Assembly: GCA_940337035.1 (NCBI GenBank)
Contig: OW679197.1
Location: 63,137,903 to 63,201,902, forward strand
Source: Agriotes lineatus
Lineage: Eukaryota > Arthropoda > Insecta > Coleoptera > Elateridae
Direction of reading: 5' to 3'
Length of the DNA stretch: 64,000 nucleotides
Shown: positions 20,891 through 32,259 of the stretch, in pieces
Layout: each line of letters starts with the position of its first letter
How positions within the stretch are numbered: position 1 is the first letter of the stretch
Notes under the pieces: model-generated
The model's input: the letters and a program-made list of their open reading frames with translations, nothing else
Databases searched by the model: none
Told to the model about the DNA's origin: nothing
Position numbers and translations under genes: made by a program

Positions 20891-22374
20891 ATGTGAAGTA
20901 ATCAAAGAATTACAAAAAATGCGTAACAAATTAGTTAGCAAGCAAACACACAACTTGAAGGTATAACACAACCAAGAAGAACCAATGAACAGACAACAAC
21001 ATATCGGCTCTGCTATCCGTACTGAACGAACTTATGCAGAACGAGTACAAAACAAACCAGCTGCCAAAAGTGGTAACCTCAGCAGTATTGAGTCAAAATT
21101 CTAGATAATACTGGGAAAACTAAATCGTCAAGAAAAGGAAACTACAGCCATCAAACAAATGCTGGAAAACTTAGAGAAACCGATTAACCAAGGGGCTAAC
21201 TCAAAAACTTCAAATGGCTAATCTGCCCATAATGACGTGGAATGCTAATGGGCTAAAACTCCACTTGGACGAACTCTATGCAGCCCTAATCACACAAAAA
21301 ATTGACCTATGTCTCATATCAGAGACGCATTCCACGAAAGAAGACTTTCTAAAACTAAGAGGTTTCTCCTGCTATCACACTACACATCCTTGCTGTTATC
21401 ATTAAGCATTTGAGGAATTTAAAATCTAAGTAACCTCATTAAATAGCAATACAAAAAAGGATGGATATCTGTGGCAGCAGCCTACATTCCCCCAAGACAC
21501 AATTTAAAAACAGATGATTATCGAAATCTCCTTCAAAACTTTCATGGAAAGTTTATTCTTGGTGGAGACTTTAATGCAAAGAACGCCGAATGGGGTGCTA
21601 TCAAAACTACAACTAAAGGTAGAGAACTTCGGCAAGCAATACATGACTGCGGATGTTCAGTGCATACCACAGGAAATCCAACATATTGGCCCACTGATAT
21701 TAACAAGAGGCCAGATTTAGTTGACTTCTTTATCAGTAAGAACATATCGTCAAATTATATTGACGTAACTGATGAATTTATCATAAGCTCGAATCACTCC
21801 CCTGTAATCCTAACACTCAGTGAAAGTGTTATTAGCACAGAAAAAAAATCCAACTTCAACTAACAAATACACTGACTGGGAAAAATTTCAATCGCATTTA
21901 GAAAGAAATATCCAGCTAAATATTTCGCTCAAAACCCCTACAGAATTAGATACGGAAATATAAAACTTCATCGATGAACTACAAGAAGCAGCATGGTTAG
22001 CTACACCAAATCTAGCAAAGCCATTTAAAGGTAACAATTATCCCAAGGAAATTCGGGAACTAATAGCAAAGGAAAGAAAAGCCAGGAAAAAATGGCAAAG
22101 TACCAGAGATCCTAATGATAAGACCATATTGAATAGACTGTCAGCCACGATCAAGAGGGAAGTCCAAGAGCTAAAACATGCTACTATACAGAACTTCTTA
22201 GAAGAGCTAACTGACGTCTCCACAACAGATTACTCCATTTGGAAAACTATTAAAAGAATAAAAAGGCCGGTTACCCAAATGCCACCAATTCGCAAAGGTC
22301 GAACCTGGGCAAGAAGCAACCAGGAAAAAGCCAATGTCTTCGCAGAACATTTAGAAAACACTTTCCAACCGTAC

Positions 22375-23915
22375 TATAACGTTTCGCTCTTGATTAAGCG
22401 CTACTGAACTTGAATATCAAATTAAAAGCGCTTAATCTTCGCATTTTCAACAATCGAATTTGCAACAATCGGAAATTCCCAGCCCGCTCGAGCCGCTAGT
22501 TTATCGTTCTGCGCCGATGATACAACAGATCGTCCAGTGCGCATTTTCCCCTACTGCCGTGAGATGCCCGGCGGACCGACGGCAACATATAAAATGAAAT
22601 TTTTCGGCGAACTCGAGAAGATTTTCAGAGAATAATTCCGAGGAAGCGAACCTCGCTTCTCCAGGCCGATCCCACAGCTCCAGTTGAGGAAGGCTTTGTT
22701 CCTACCTCAGCGGGGTTACCCGAAATAGACCAGTCCGAGAATTAATCCGAAATTATTCCGTCCGTCCGGCCAGATTCCGCCGCTTTTCGCCGACCAAAAA
22801 ATTTCGAGACACTCTCGAACTAGCTCCCCCAGGTACCCGCTTAAATTCAAAATTGAAACAGTTTATGACTGGAAATCGAAATAAACTGTATTTAAATTTC
22901 TCTAAGCCCCTCCGGACCGTCTAGATGCAAACATCCGTTCATAATTCAAACAGTTTATGACTGGAGATCGGGATAAACTATATTAGACAATTTAAATTTC
23001 TCTAAGCCCCGTCCGACCGTTTAGATACAATTAATTTATGACTGGTACTCGGAATAAATTAATTGGGTTCATTTACCATTTCGGCGGTCCCTAGAGACTC
23101 CTGAAATTTAATTAGCAGACGGCTGGACTTTGGAGTTCGCTAGTTGAATTTATTACACGTTAACAAGATCCACTTAAATATCAAGTACACCCGAGTATTG
23201 AAGTGCGATCATTCAAATTCGTGCAAAGCACTGAAGCGCATGCAAAGGATGAATTAACTTTACGTACAGTTGAATACATTATTGCTAAATCTTCCTGAGT
23301 TTAAATTTTTGGATTCTAAAACCCGTCTCGCATTTCCCGGTAAAATAAGCGGTTTCCAAAGACATAGCAAAACCACGTACTTACCCTGTAAAAATCTATT
23401 TTGTCCATCTTGGAGAATAACCTTGACACGCGGTCGGCTCCAGATTGCCTGGAATTCGACTCTTGCATTAGGTCAAATCAACACCCGTGTTTATCGCAAG
23501 GACACCCACGTGCATTGATAGTTCGCGTATAGTCACGAGCGCATACCTTTAATCAATTCCTTTTTAATTGAAATAAACCAACATTATCCCGCGTATTTAC
23601 AATAGCTCAAGCTGTCATTAATTGGTTTGTGTTCCAGTTCTGCCAACACTAACTCTAATCCCCCGCTCGTTCCAACGACTGTTCATAGCGAAGATCCCTG
23701 CCATACGCCCATGCAACTGAGATGGCCTAGCTCCCCAGGACCAGCTTCAGGGTCTGCGTCAAATAGCATAACTTGTACATAATTATGCAAATGATTTATT
23801 TTAGTATTTTACCAATTGCACAGTGTTAAATAAATTTATTCTCCGTTACTTGTTGTTCTTTAAATCAGTCCAAGTATAAATAAAACGACCCTAGGCCCAG
23901 TTAGAAGCTACCATT
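22375..23915. mobile_element. Unclassified 1.5-kb insertion in Jockey copy 2 (possible long solo LTR)
   Basis: The segment interrupts ORF2 between the linker and RT and is GC-richer than its surroundings, with no protein I recognise. It has a TATA-like ATATAAAA at 22588, tandem repeats at 22850-23062, and AATAAA at 23829 and 23877, features that fit a long LTR read on the plus strand. A TG...CA boundary and a target duplication could not be established, so another class is possible. Confidence 0.4.
22850..23062 (+). repeat. Tandem repeat of about 81-92 bp, 2.5 units
   Basis: Each unit holds ACAGTTTATGACTGG...ATAAACT, itself a small hairpin, then ATTTAAATTTCTCTAAGCCC and a (G/C)GACCGT(C/T)TAGAT block. 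Units start around 22859, 22951 and 23032. Confidence 0.75.
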
Positions 23916-24708
23916 CATAAGGGCACAATTAATTAATGCTACAATTAAATTACAACACCAGGTAGCATTGCAGTGCGAAGATCGACAAGTAGATTGGGAA
24001 CAACAACCAACGATAGCACATGAAGAACCCATACAACTAGTAACCCCAAAGGAAGTAATGAAATAAATTAAGACCAATATTAGCTCAAATAAAGCTCCTT
24101 GGTTTGACCTAATAAACGGTGAGATGATAAAGAAACTACCTCGAGAAGCAATAGTGAAAATTACAATACTAATAAATAGTGCTCTTAAATTAAAACACGT
24201 TCCACAAGCCTGGAAAGTAACTATGATTCCAAAACCGGGAAAAGACCCTGACGAAGTCCAGGGGTATAGGCCTATTTCCTTGTTGACAGTATTATCTAAA
24301 TTGTTTGAAAAGTTAACAAACCACTTATAGAGGAGATAAAGCTTATTCCAGAACACCAATTTGGATTCCGAAATGAACATTCCACAATCGATCAGGTGCA
24401 TCGAATAACAAACGTAATTGAACAAACGCTTGACGAAAAAAAGTGTGCGCGACCGTATTGTTAGACGTGGCCCAAGCGTTTGATCGCGTATGGCATAATG
24501 GTTTATTCTACAAAATGGACAAACTTTTACCGACTGAATACAGTCAGCTACTCAGATCATATTTGTCTGAGAGATTCTTTCGAGTGAAGCATGGCAATGC
24601 GTATTCTGAACTTTAAGCTATCAAAGCGGGAGTGCCCCAGGGCAGTATTCTGGGGCCGTTGCTTTATCTATTATATACTAACGATTTACCTACATCAAAT
24701 AAAGTCAT

Positions 24709-25075
24709 GAAGAAGCTGCGTGGCGTAGATGGGTAAGCGCCAGGCTTGCATTAAGCAAGTCCTCGGTTCGAATCCCGCTGGGATCGGAATTTTTCCGTAT
24801 CCTGGCGATTAGAATCGGGCTCAGTGAGACCATTCACAGTTGGGCACCAAATTAACTGTGCTCTACTCAGAATCACAGACCTAAGAGATAGAGTAACAAG
24901 GTCAACACATCACCAAGACACACAACTCACACCATGGTTGCTGCGCAAGCACCAAAGGCGCGCTCCAACTCTGTATCCCGAATCCGGGGCAAGTTGAGCA
25001 TTGTACCGCCAGATGCCAGCTCATAAAGCACAAGCTTCTCCACCGCAAGGTAAATGAGGTTACAGATTATATATA
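24709..25075 (+). mobile_element. tRNA-derived SINE with perfect 13-bp target duplication
   Basis: The 367-bp element is flanked by CAAATAAAGTCAT on both sides (24696-24708 and 25076-25088). The head is tRNA-like, with box A TGGCGTAGATGGG at 24721-24733 and box B GGTTCGAATCCCG at 24765-24777, an appropriate 31 bases apart, so Pol III transcription is expected. The 290-bp body is not recognised and the 3' end is a short TATATA stretch rather than poly(A). The insertion splits the Jockey copy 2 RT exactly between LYTNDLPTSNKV and IVATFTDD; removing one duplication restores the continuous reading. Confidence 0.93.
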
Positions 25076-25965
25076 CAAATAAAGTCATAGTAGCAACATT
25101 TACAGACGACACTGCGGTCATGGCAATAAACCCAGATGTGAATAAAGCGACCAACAAATTGCAATTAGCCCTAGATAGTGTAAATGTGTGATGTGAAAGT
25201 GTAACAAGTGGCAGATTAAACTCAATGAAGCTGAGTCTAAACACATCAACTTTACAAACAAAAGAAATCAGTACGAACCGGTAACAATTAATAACCAAAT
25301 CATTCCCTCTTCTAACACAGCCAAGTATTTAGGGATGACATTGGACATAAAGTTCATATGGAAAGAGCATGTAAAAAAGAAACGGTTAGAATTACAACTA
25401 AAATAAAGGAAGCTATCCTGGCTTATTGGGAGACAATGTACTCTTTCCATCCACAACAAAGTACTACTGTATAAGCAAGTCCTGAAACCAGTGTGGACCT
25501 ACGGGATACAGTTGTGGGGATGCATTAAATCAGCACATATTATGTCAATCCAAAGGTTTCAAAACAGAGTACTGCGGAACATAGTGTGTGCTCTATGGTA
25601 CATAAGAAACAGTGATCTCCACCCTGACCTACAAGTGGAAGCAGTCACTATCGAAATCCAAAGATTTGCAGAGGCCCACGAGGAACGACTACATCGTCAC
25701 CCTAACAACGAGGCCATCAAAATACTGAATAATACTAACTTGGTACGGCGTCTTAAGCGAGAGAAGCCGTTTGAACTTTTACTGAAAAGTGATAAGTGAT
25801 GTCTAAAGCAGAGCATAGTGTAGTAATTTAAAAAAAACACAAAAAAAACTTTGTGGAAATTGGTATGAGTGCAATTATCAAAATAATGTACAACTGACTG
25901 GAACCACTGGGTAAAAGTTCTTTAGTAATTTAGGTTAACGCTAAAATAGCTAATTAGTTACATAA

Positions 25966-26450
25966 CTATAAGCCGTTCACGATCTTTTTGGATCAGGTGA
26001 CCATCTAGTAATTTTGTTGGCAGAACCTCTGTTGCAACTAAACTCCCTCATGGAAATTGACACTTTTTGTGTTAGGTTAGGTTGTTTTCAATTTATAGGT
26101 TATATTTTCTGAATAGGTACATTGTTGCCGGAAATTCTCTAGTCTCCACATCGACTGGCGTTCTTTTAAATTTGGTCTGTCCTTTTTAAATTGGAAGTAG
26201 TATCGTTTAATGGAAATTTTGACTTTTCCTTTGACGAAAATTAACATTATTTTTACACATTTGATAAATCATTTATTTTCTTACGAATAATAACATAATA
26301 GATCTGGCAATGTGGTGGCAAGAACATGTCGAACAGACACTGACAGAAAAAAACAGTTGCATCCGCTACATCATCGAATCAGTTAGTCCAACATGAAAAG
26401 AAAAAAATCACAGCCAACTCTGTCCCAAAAAGGTCGTGAACGGCTTATAG
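25966..26450. repeat. TA-flanked MITE with CTATAAGCCGTTCACGA ends
   Basis: The terminal repeats CTATAAGCCGTTCACGATCT and AGGTCGTGAACGGCTTATAG are inverted over about 25 bp (2 mismatches), with TA adjoining TAAGCC at both ends. There is no transposase. It directly follows the 3' end of Jockey copy 2. Confidence 0.8.
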
Positions 26451-26919
26451 GTGCTATATATCTAGCCTCATGCCTAACAAAAACAAAATATGAAAGTTAC
26501 TGTTTTTGATGAGACCAATCTAAAATTGGTATCGAACAAAAATTCAAGATGGCTGCTTTTAAAGTACTCGTATCAACCTCCTTAACTTAAATGGACGCCA
26601 TATTAGATTTTTAGGTTATTGAATAGAATTTTTTATTATCTTGACAACGATGTAAGATAACTTATGATGGAATAGAAAGCACCAGTAAAATTAATTGTTT
26701 TTACATTTAAATCAAGTACGCTTACATGGATCCAAAGAAAATTAGGTGAAATTTGATACTAATTTATTCTAATGTTCTATGGCCACCCAGATCAGCCTAT
26801 CTAACGCCTCTTGACTTTTTTCAATGGGGTACGTTAAATAATAAAGTATATGGAAGTAATCTCAGCTACAATAATGTTCAGGAACTGCACGAGGCAGTGC
26901 TAGAAGCTTGTGCTAGTAT

Positions 26920-27957
26920 TAGTGATGGGCATAACCGGACAATTTTCATAACCGAATTATTTGAATTCGAATGATATTAATAACCGAATGATTATTTGAA
27001 TAATCATTGGAATAAATTTTGGATTTCGATTCATTTCGATTAAGTCAGCCGGTTTCCCGGTTGGCGGTTCACCGTCATCTGCATCGACATCGGTTCACCG
27101 TCATCTGCATCGACATCGGTTCACCGTCATCTGCATCGACATCGTAACTTGCAGATAGCAGAGGAACCAGAACATAATATGTACGGTCGGCGTCTTAGAA
27201 ATCGGAACACGTAATATGTTCTTCTAGTCTTTGGAGTATTCTTGCTCCGGTTACTTCATTAATGTGAGATGGCATTTCATAATTGACAAACAATAAACAA
27301 TCTGACGTAACAATTAAAACCATAATAACTGTAAAAACCCAGTTATACACTTAAAAAATACATGCAAAATATATCATAATAGTGTGTAGTGCACGATTTC
27401 TAAGGCGCCGACCGTACATTATTTGTTATGTATAGGAAATTAAGAGGTATTTATTAAAAAGTGTAGAAAGAAAGAAATATGCGGGACTGCTTGCTAATCG
27501 CAATAAAAACAGTTGAAAAACGTTTATCTTTATCGATCGGGCGGGTTAAAGGTGCCGCCTCTTGTTTTGAACCTTTGGAGATGTAAGCAAATAAAAAATT
27601 GTTTTATAGCTTGATGCGTTTGCAGTTTTTAGGCGTTCAGGTTTCAGGTCCCCAGAATTTAATAATAAGATATTTTTTATGATACGAGGTAGGTACGCGA
27701 TAACCAAATGGTGTTTTCAGTACAACCTGATTTGTTTATGAGTTATGACGTATTTATATTTACAGAATTTTGAGCACTGCGTAGGTCGCTGAGATATGGC
27801 ACGTAGTACCTTTGAATAGAGGTTTTATATTCAAAGCGTAGTACGTATCAGCATGAGGTTATTTTTCATTCGAATACTTGGAACGAAAACCGAGTTACAT
27901 AGGTTATTTCAATAACCGGAAAACCGGTTATTTTTCATTCGAATAAGACCATCACTA
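26920..27957. mobile_element. Non-autonomous hAT element (TAGTGATGGGC ends), 1038 bp
   Basis: The termini TAGTGATGGGC and (G)ACCATCACTA are flanked by a perfect 8-bp duplication GCTAGTAT (26912-26919 and 27958-27965). Subterminal motifs such as AACCGAATTATTTGAA and CCGGTTATTT recur at both ends, as in hAT transposase-binding regions. No transposase is seen. Its termini and size match the element at 49217-50251. Confidence 0.92.
27066..27143 (+). repeat. 26-bp tandem repeat, three perfect units
   Basis: GGTTCACCGTCATCTGCATC plus GACATC is repeated three times without mismatch inside the hAT element. The perfect identity suggests recent expansion. Confidence 0.95.
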
Positions 27958-28324
27958 GCTAGTATTAATCGAAATACGTTACGTAAAGTAACTCAAAGTG
28001 TCGTTAAACGGTGTCAACTATGTTTAGCTAACAATGCCCAGCATTTTGAACATTTCGTGTGATTATCAGGATTAAGATTTGTTTTTATTTAATAAATTTT
28101 GTTTGGTTTTGTTTGGATGCATGTAAGCCTACTTGATTAAAATGTAAAAACAATGAATTTTACTGGTATTTACTGGTTAGGTTAGAACATCACATTATTT
28201 TTCAGCATAATTATTTTGAAACTGAAGACATTTATTCTACCAATGTGAAAGCATAGTAGCATCATTCTGGAAAAACTGGGAGTCTTGATCACAAACAGAA
28301 TTGAGCTGCTGCTATTGACCCCCA

Positions 28325-28690
28325 ATTGTGACTCTCAGAGGCACTATGGCAGTATTGGAAGTAATTAAAAAGCACTAGGAGCTAGGTTAGAGTAGTATGA
28401 TGGATGCTCCATAATCACACACCAAATAGCACCAATTGCGTTCCTAAAATATGGCCGTTATGAACCGGAGCGTTGTCGTGATTAAGACAAATTTCTTGTG
28501 ACACTTTTCTATTTTTTTGCTTTAATAGAACAAAAAATTGTAACTAATGTTGCATAATATTGACTATTATTGTCAACATACGATCTTCTCTGACTATGTC
28601 ATTCACACGATCACTGTTGCAGCTTCTTCTGCCATATTTGAACTCGCGAGACCAATTTTTACTACTTGATAGGAATAATTCATATACGGA
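28325..28690 (-). pseudogene. Mariner-like transposase relic
   Basis: The minus strand shows REFKYGRRSCNSDRVNDIVR followed by EDRMLTI (28600-28690), like the N-terminal helix-turn-helix linker of mariner/SETMAR-type transposases. After a large deletion comes QEICLNHDNAPVHNGHILG (about 28430-28500), the block around the second catalytic Asp (HDNAP.H), then a decayed HHTTLT where HPPYSPDL is usual. The coding is heavily broken. It abuts the RTE-like element that starts at about 28690. Confidence 0.6.
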
Positions 28691-31165
28691 TAAAAAGCAT
28701 AATGGTAGTAATACAAATCTATGGACCAACAGAAGGAACAGAAGAAGGAAGGGTAATAAAATTCTATACATATCTGCAAAGGGTAGTGGACGAAATAAGA
28801 GAGCATCAAGAGAAAATCATTATAATCGGCGACTGGAATGCACGAGTGGGACGAGATGTAAATAGAGGACAAGGAAGAAGAGTATGGAGAAGAAGTATTA
28901 AATAGAAATGGAAGGAATATGTTAGAATTTTTCCAAGCAAAACTACTCATAAAGAATACTTTCTGGAAGCAAGAAATCGAAGACAAATACACCTTCATAG
29001 CAGACGAAAGAAATTCAAAAAGCCTAATCAATTATATAGTGTTCACAAAAAACCTAGAAAAAGATATCAAAAATATATGGACGATAAAAGAACCAGAACT
29101 ATCAACACAGCACAAAATGGTCACAGCAACATTAAGAGAAATAAATACAAGAATAGAGAAAAGAAGTACTATAAAATAATTATAAATAAATTCAAAAAGA
29201 AAAGCCTTCAAGAAAAATATAAGAAAGAAACTGATGAAAAACTGAAAAGATTAGAAAAGACGAAAAATGTTTGGTCACTGGAGGAAAGATGGATCTTTTT
29301 TAAAAACACCATAAAGGGGGAAGCAAAAAAGATCTGCGGTATGAAATGCAATAACACCAAAAACAAAAGAACCAGATGGTGGAACAAGGAAGTCAAGAAA
29401 GAGTTAAAAAAGAAGAAACAAGCATAGAAAAGGTATTTCACAACTAGAAGCGAGAAAGATAAAGAGGAATATAACAGAACAAGGAGGTAGGTCAAGATAA
29501 CAATCAAGAATGCAAAAAGAAAGAGTTGGGAGGATTTTGGGAACGAAATACAGGAATCCTACACAGCAAATAATAAAAGTTTCTGGACGAGTGTAAGAGG
29601 AATGAAGGAAGAGAAAAGAAAATAAATTACGGAAGTAAAAGTCAAGCAAAATAACCTACAAACAAGTGTAGAAAATATCCTAAAAGTATGGAAAGAATAT
29701 TTTAAAGACAAATTTAGTTCTACAACAGAAGAGCAGTCACAAGACAACGACCAAGATGAGGAGGCAGAAGAAGCAGAACTGGATGATATAATCAGGGATG
29801 AAGTAAATGAAGCGATGCAAAATATAAAAACAGGAAAAGCAGGAGGAGATGATGAAATAGAACCGGAATTGATTAAATACCTAGGAGAACAAGGTATAGA
29901 GTGCTACTGGAAAATATGCAAGACAGCATGGGAAAAAAGAGAAATACCATCGGACTGGGAAAACAACTTAGTGGTACCTATTCACAAAAAAGGAGAACGA
30001 GCAAATTGTAACAACCACAGAGCAATATGTATCGCATCCACTAGCTTCAAGATATATACAAAAATAATAGAAACAAGAGTAAGACAATTAGCAGGAAAAG
30101 AAATTGGGGACGAGCAAGCAGTATTTATGCCAGGAAGAGAGGTAAACGATAATATATGTATAATTAGAAATATAACAGAGAGAAGCCTACAGAGTGGGGA
30201 CGAAATCATCTTGGCGTTTATAGATATCAGAGCGGCGTTCGACTCAGTCCCCTACTTTTCATACTAATAATGAATAATCTGATTAAGAAAACTAGAGAAA
30301 GAACGAAACAACTCCAAACAATAATAGTATATCAAAGGTTGGAGTCGATGAAAGTGGACGTACTAATATATGCGGACGATAGCGGATTCCAAAGAGAAGG
30401 TGCAAAGATTAATGGATACATGGGTGGAAGAGATAGAAATGCTGAAAATGGAAGTAAACATACAAAAAAGCAAACTAATGATAATAAATGAGAAAGAACT
30501 GGACAGCACTCAAATACTATGCAAGGACATAAAACTGGAGAAAGTTACCACGTTTGAGTACCTAGGAAGCATAATAACAAACGATGGCAATATAGATGTA
30601 GAATTGGCAAATATGGCGAAAAATTGAACAAACTGTACTACGCACTAAGAGCATTACTAGGGAAATCATAAATGAACATTCAAACCAAATTAAGGATCTA
30701 CAATATCATAATTCTCCCGACACTAATCTACGCCTGTGAAAACTGGACGATACAAAAGAAACACATCCAGATGAAACATCTAAGAAAAATAGCTGGAAAG
30801 ACGAAATGGGATGGAATTACAACCAATATGATAAGAGAAACAATCAAACAAGAACCAATAGGGAACAAAGTAAGGATAAGAGACAGCAAAATTGGTACGG
30901 ACACTTAACGAGAATGGAAACAAATAAACTAGTGAAAAAAGTGTGGGGAACAAGAAACCACATGAAAAGGAAAAGGAGAAGATCAAGGAAAACATGGCTG
31001 TAGCAAATAATAGATGTGGGGAAAGAAAAGGGCGAAACAATTGAAGAACGGAAGACGATGACAACTACCAGGGCGAAATGGAAGAAATGGGTAAATGAGA
31101 TCAACTAAATCATCCCAATTCCGACACCCGAAAGGGTATAAGAACGGGGCGAAAGAAGAAGAAGA
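28690..31165 (+). mobile_element. RTE-like non-LTR retrotransposon, 5'-truncated and internally deleted
   Basis: It starts inside the APE endonuclease (IMVVIQIYGPTEG; IIIIGDWNARVG) and runs through a basic linker and the RT. It ends with a C-terminal region (YNIIILPTLIYACENW; WYGHLTRME), the 3' sequence CCGAAAGGGTATAAG and a GAA-repeat tail (31147-31165). An internal deletion removes most of the palm between FDSVP (30250) and MNNLIKKTRERTKQL (30270). It has the same general type as the element at 11.5-12.7 kb but a clearly different sequence. Confidence 0.85.
28696..31110 (+). pseudogene. RTE-like APE-RT coding relic
   Basis: The order seen is an endonuclease fragment (28696-29180, with a frameshift at about 28890), a linker rich in Lys/Glu (29180-29760), RT fingers with KAGGDDEIEPELIKYLGE, VVPIHKKGERANCNNHRAI and AFIDIRAAFDSVP, a deletion, then LIYADD (30366-30383) in a new frame, TFEYLGSIITNDGNID, and a C terminus in further frames. 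In-frame stops occur, for example at 29425, 29622 and 30264. There are at least six lesions, so it is not functional. Confidence 0.82.
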
Positions 31166-31502
31166 AGATAGGAAGGAGCAGAATCCCAAAGCACGCCAAC
31201 CATACCTGCATTTGTTTTGGCCTTAAACCTTTTTTCTATGAATATTTAGCTCACTTTTTCAAAATTTCCCGCAACCACTACTTCCAACTTGTACAACTTC
31301 TAAATTATTAAAGATGAACTAATCAAATTTGGCAGCTTCTGGTCAATAAAATAGAAAAACAATTGCTGTTACTAGGAACAACATATTCCAAAGTGAAATG
31401 CTGTATACTGTATACTCCTATATTGTTGGTGTGGTACTTTGAGATGACTTCATAAAATATTGTTGAAAATACAGGATAATAAATGCTTTCTCAGATTTCC
31501 CA

Positions 31503-31643
31503 TAATAGTAGATTATGTTATTAGGAGTAAAAGTGATACTTTATGTGGCGAAGCTGAAGTTTATTTAGCCGAACGTTAGTGAGGCAAATAATTCAGCTAA
31601 GCCACATAAAGTCACTTTTACTCCGAATAACATATACTATTTT
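31503..31643. repeat. Variable-core hairpin element
   Basis: The ends AATAGTAGATTATG and CATATACTATTTT are shared with 15369-15470. The stem TTATTAGGAGTAAAAGTGA pairs with TCACTTTTACTCCGAATAA, and TTATGTGGC with GCCACATAA. The loop contains GCCGAACGTTAGTGAGGC. Confidence 0.8.
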
Positions 31644-31994
31644 ATCCGCAAACGTATTCAGGTAAATTTCAGGCTAGCACTGTACCCCTGCGCCAACCTC
31701 TGTTGTTCAGATAACGCGCAACTGTAATGATATATGAACATACTGAATCACCCGTGCTAATAGCACACGGCCACAGCAGCTGTCACACCATAACCCACGG
31801 CGACAGATGCTCCGATCCGCTGCTTAAAGGTTTGTTTAAATTAAAACTTTTTCGTACTCTTTTTGAAAATAAAAACTGGCCTACGATCTAAGTCTAAAAA
31901 TTAGCAAAATTTTAAGCCATCATACAATTTAATCGGTCCAGTATCTTCGGAGGAGATGGCGAACAAACATAGAAAGAAAGAAAGAGAGCAATCA

Positions 31995-32134
31995 TTTTGT
32001 GTGCTTAGGCAGATAAAGTACGCCAAAGTCGCTATTTTGTCTGCTTAGGCAGATAAAGTGACACTTTTACCTTGTCAATAAAGACAAATAAGTTGTCACT
32101 TTTGTGACGTTTGCGGATAATAGTAATTTATTAT
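31995..32134. repeat. Hairpin repeat with duplicated GCTTAGGCAGATAAAGT
   Basis: GCTTAGGCAGATAAAGT occurs at 32005 and 32044. The second copy leads into AGTGACACTTTT, paired with AAGTTGTCACTTTTG. The right boundary CGTTTGCGGATAATAGTA is the inverse of TACTATTTTATCCGCAAACG, which begins at 31635, linking this repeat and the preceding hairpin into one larger palindrome. Confidence 0.6.
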
Positions 32135-32259
32135 ACAAGACGATAAAGTTAAATTTTATCCACGAGTGAATCGTTTAACGTCGAGACGTAGTCGAGACGT
32201 TAATGATTCAAGAGTGGATAGAAATAACTTTATCGTCGTGTATAATACAATATTTTTTT
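32119..32259. repeat. Variable-core hairpin element
   Basis: The left end AATAGTAATTTATTATAC and right end GTATAATACAATATTTTT enclose CGATAAAGTTA / TAACTTTATCG, then TTATCCACGAGTG / AAGAGTGGATAG and TTAACGTC / GACGTTAA, with tip GAGACGTAGTC. Confidence 0.8.

Larger units (their letters stand above)
21214..25799 (+). pseudogene. Jockey-like copy 2 ORF2 (APE-RT) relic, interrupted by two insertions
   Basis: The endonuclease part begins MANLPIMTWNANGL and continues ISETH, GGDFNAKNAEWG and SSNHSPVIL in a second frame. The linker ends at NTFQPYY (about 22378), where the 1.5-kb insert starts. The RT resumes near 23935 with PGKDPDEVQGYRPISLL, GFRNEHSTIDQVH, GVPQGSILGPLLYLLYTND, then the SINE, then FTDD at 25099-25110, the position of the catalytic YADD (Tyr and Ala both replaced). 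The C terminus has PVWTYGIQLWGC and RLKREKPFELL, ending at TGA 25797-25799. Catalytic-box decay and many frameshifts indicate a dead copy. Confidence 0.85.
19605..25960 (+). mobile_element. Jockey-like non-LTR retrotransposon (copy 2), decayed and twice interrupted
   Basis: It has the same plan as copy 1: a 5' leader with CGAGGGGTCATCTGAACG (19608-19625), a gag-like ORF1, an APE-RT ORF2 and an A-rich stretch at 25829-25850. The protein level is clearly related but distinct (a different Jockey-like subfamily). Two insertions split ORF2: 22375-23915 (unclassified, about 1.5 kb) and 24709-25075 (SINE). Many stops and frameshifts show it is much older than copy 1. Confidence 0.88.
26753..28062 (+). 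pseudogene. Mariner-superfamily transposase C-terminal relic, interrupted by hAT
   Basis: The first part reads WPPRSAYLTPLDFFQWGTL, the conserved block around the last catalytic acid of IS630/Tc1/mariner transposases, then NNVQELHEAVLEACASI at 26920. The coding continues after the hAT at 27961 with INRNTLRKVTQSVVKR and ends NAQHFEHFV followed by TGA (28060-28062). The hAT insertion with 8-bp duplication lies within the Ala-Ser-Ile codons. The N-terminal half is missing. Confidence 0.8.
26681..28167. mobile_element. Tc1/mariner-superfamily element with about 55-bp TIRs, split by a hAT element
   Basis: The left end ACCAGTAAAATTAATTGTTT continues to CAAGTACGCTTACATGGATC. The right end is the complement with few mismatches (GATGCATGTAAGCCTACTTG ... 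AATTTTACTGGT). Without the hAT the element is about 440 bp, so it is an internally deleted derivative that keeps the C-terminal transposase coding. Confidence 0.75.

Noticed and set aside
24709..24785. A functional tRNA gene
   Set aside because: Box A and B are good but the acceptor stem does not pair, and the segment is the head of a SINE bounded by a target duplication.
28603..31189. Minus-strand frames rich in Phe, Leu and Ser
   Set aside because: They are shadows opposite the Lys/Glu-rich RTE-like coding strand.
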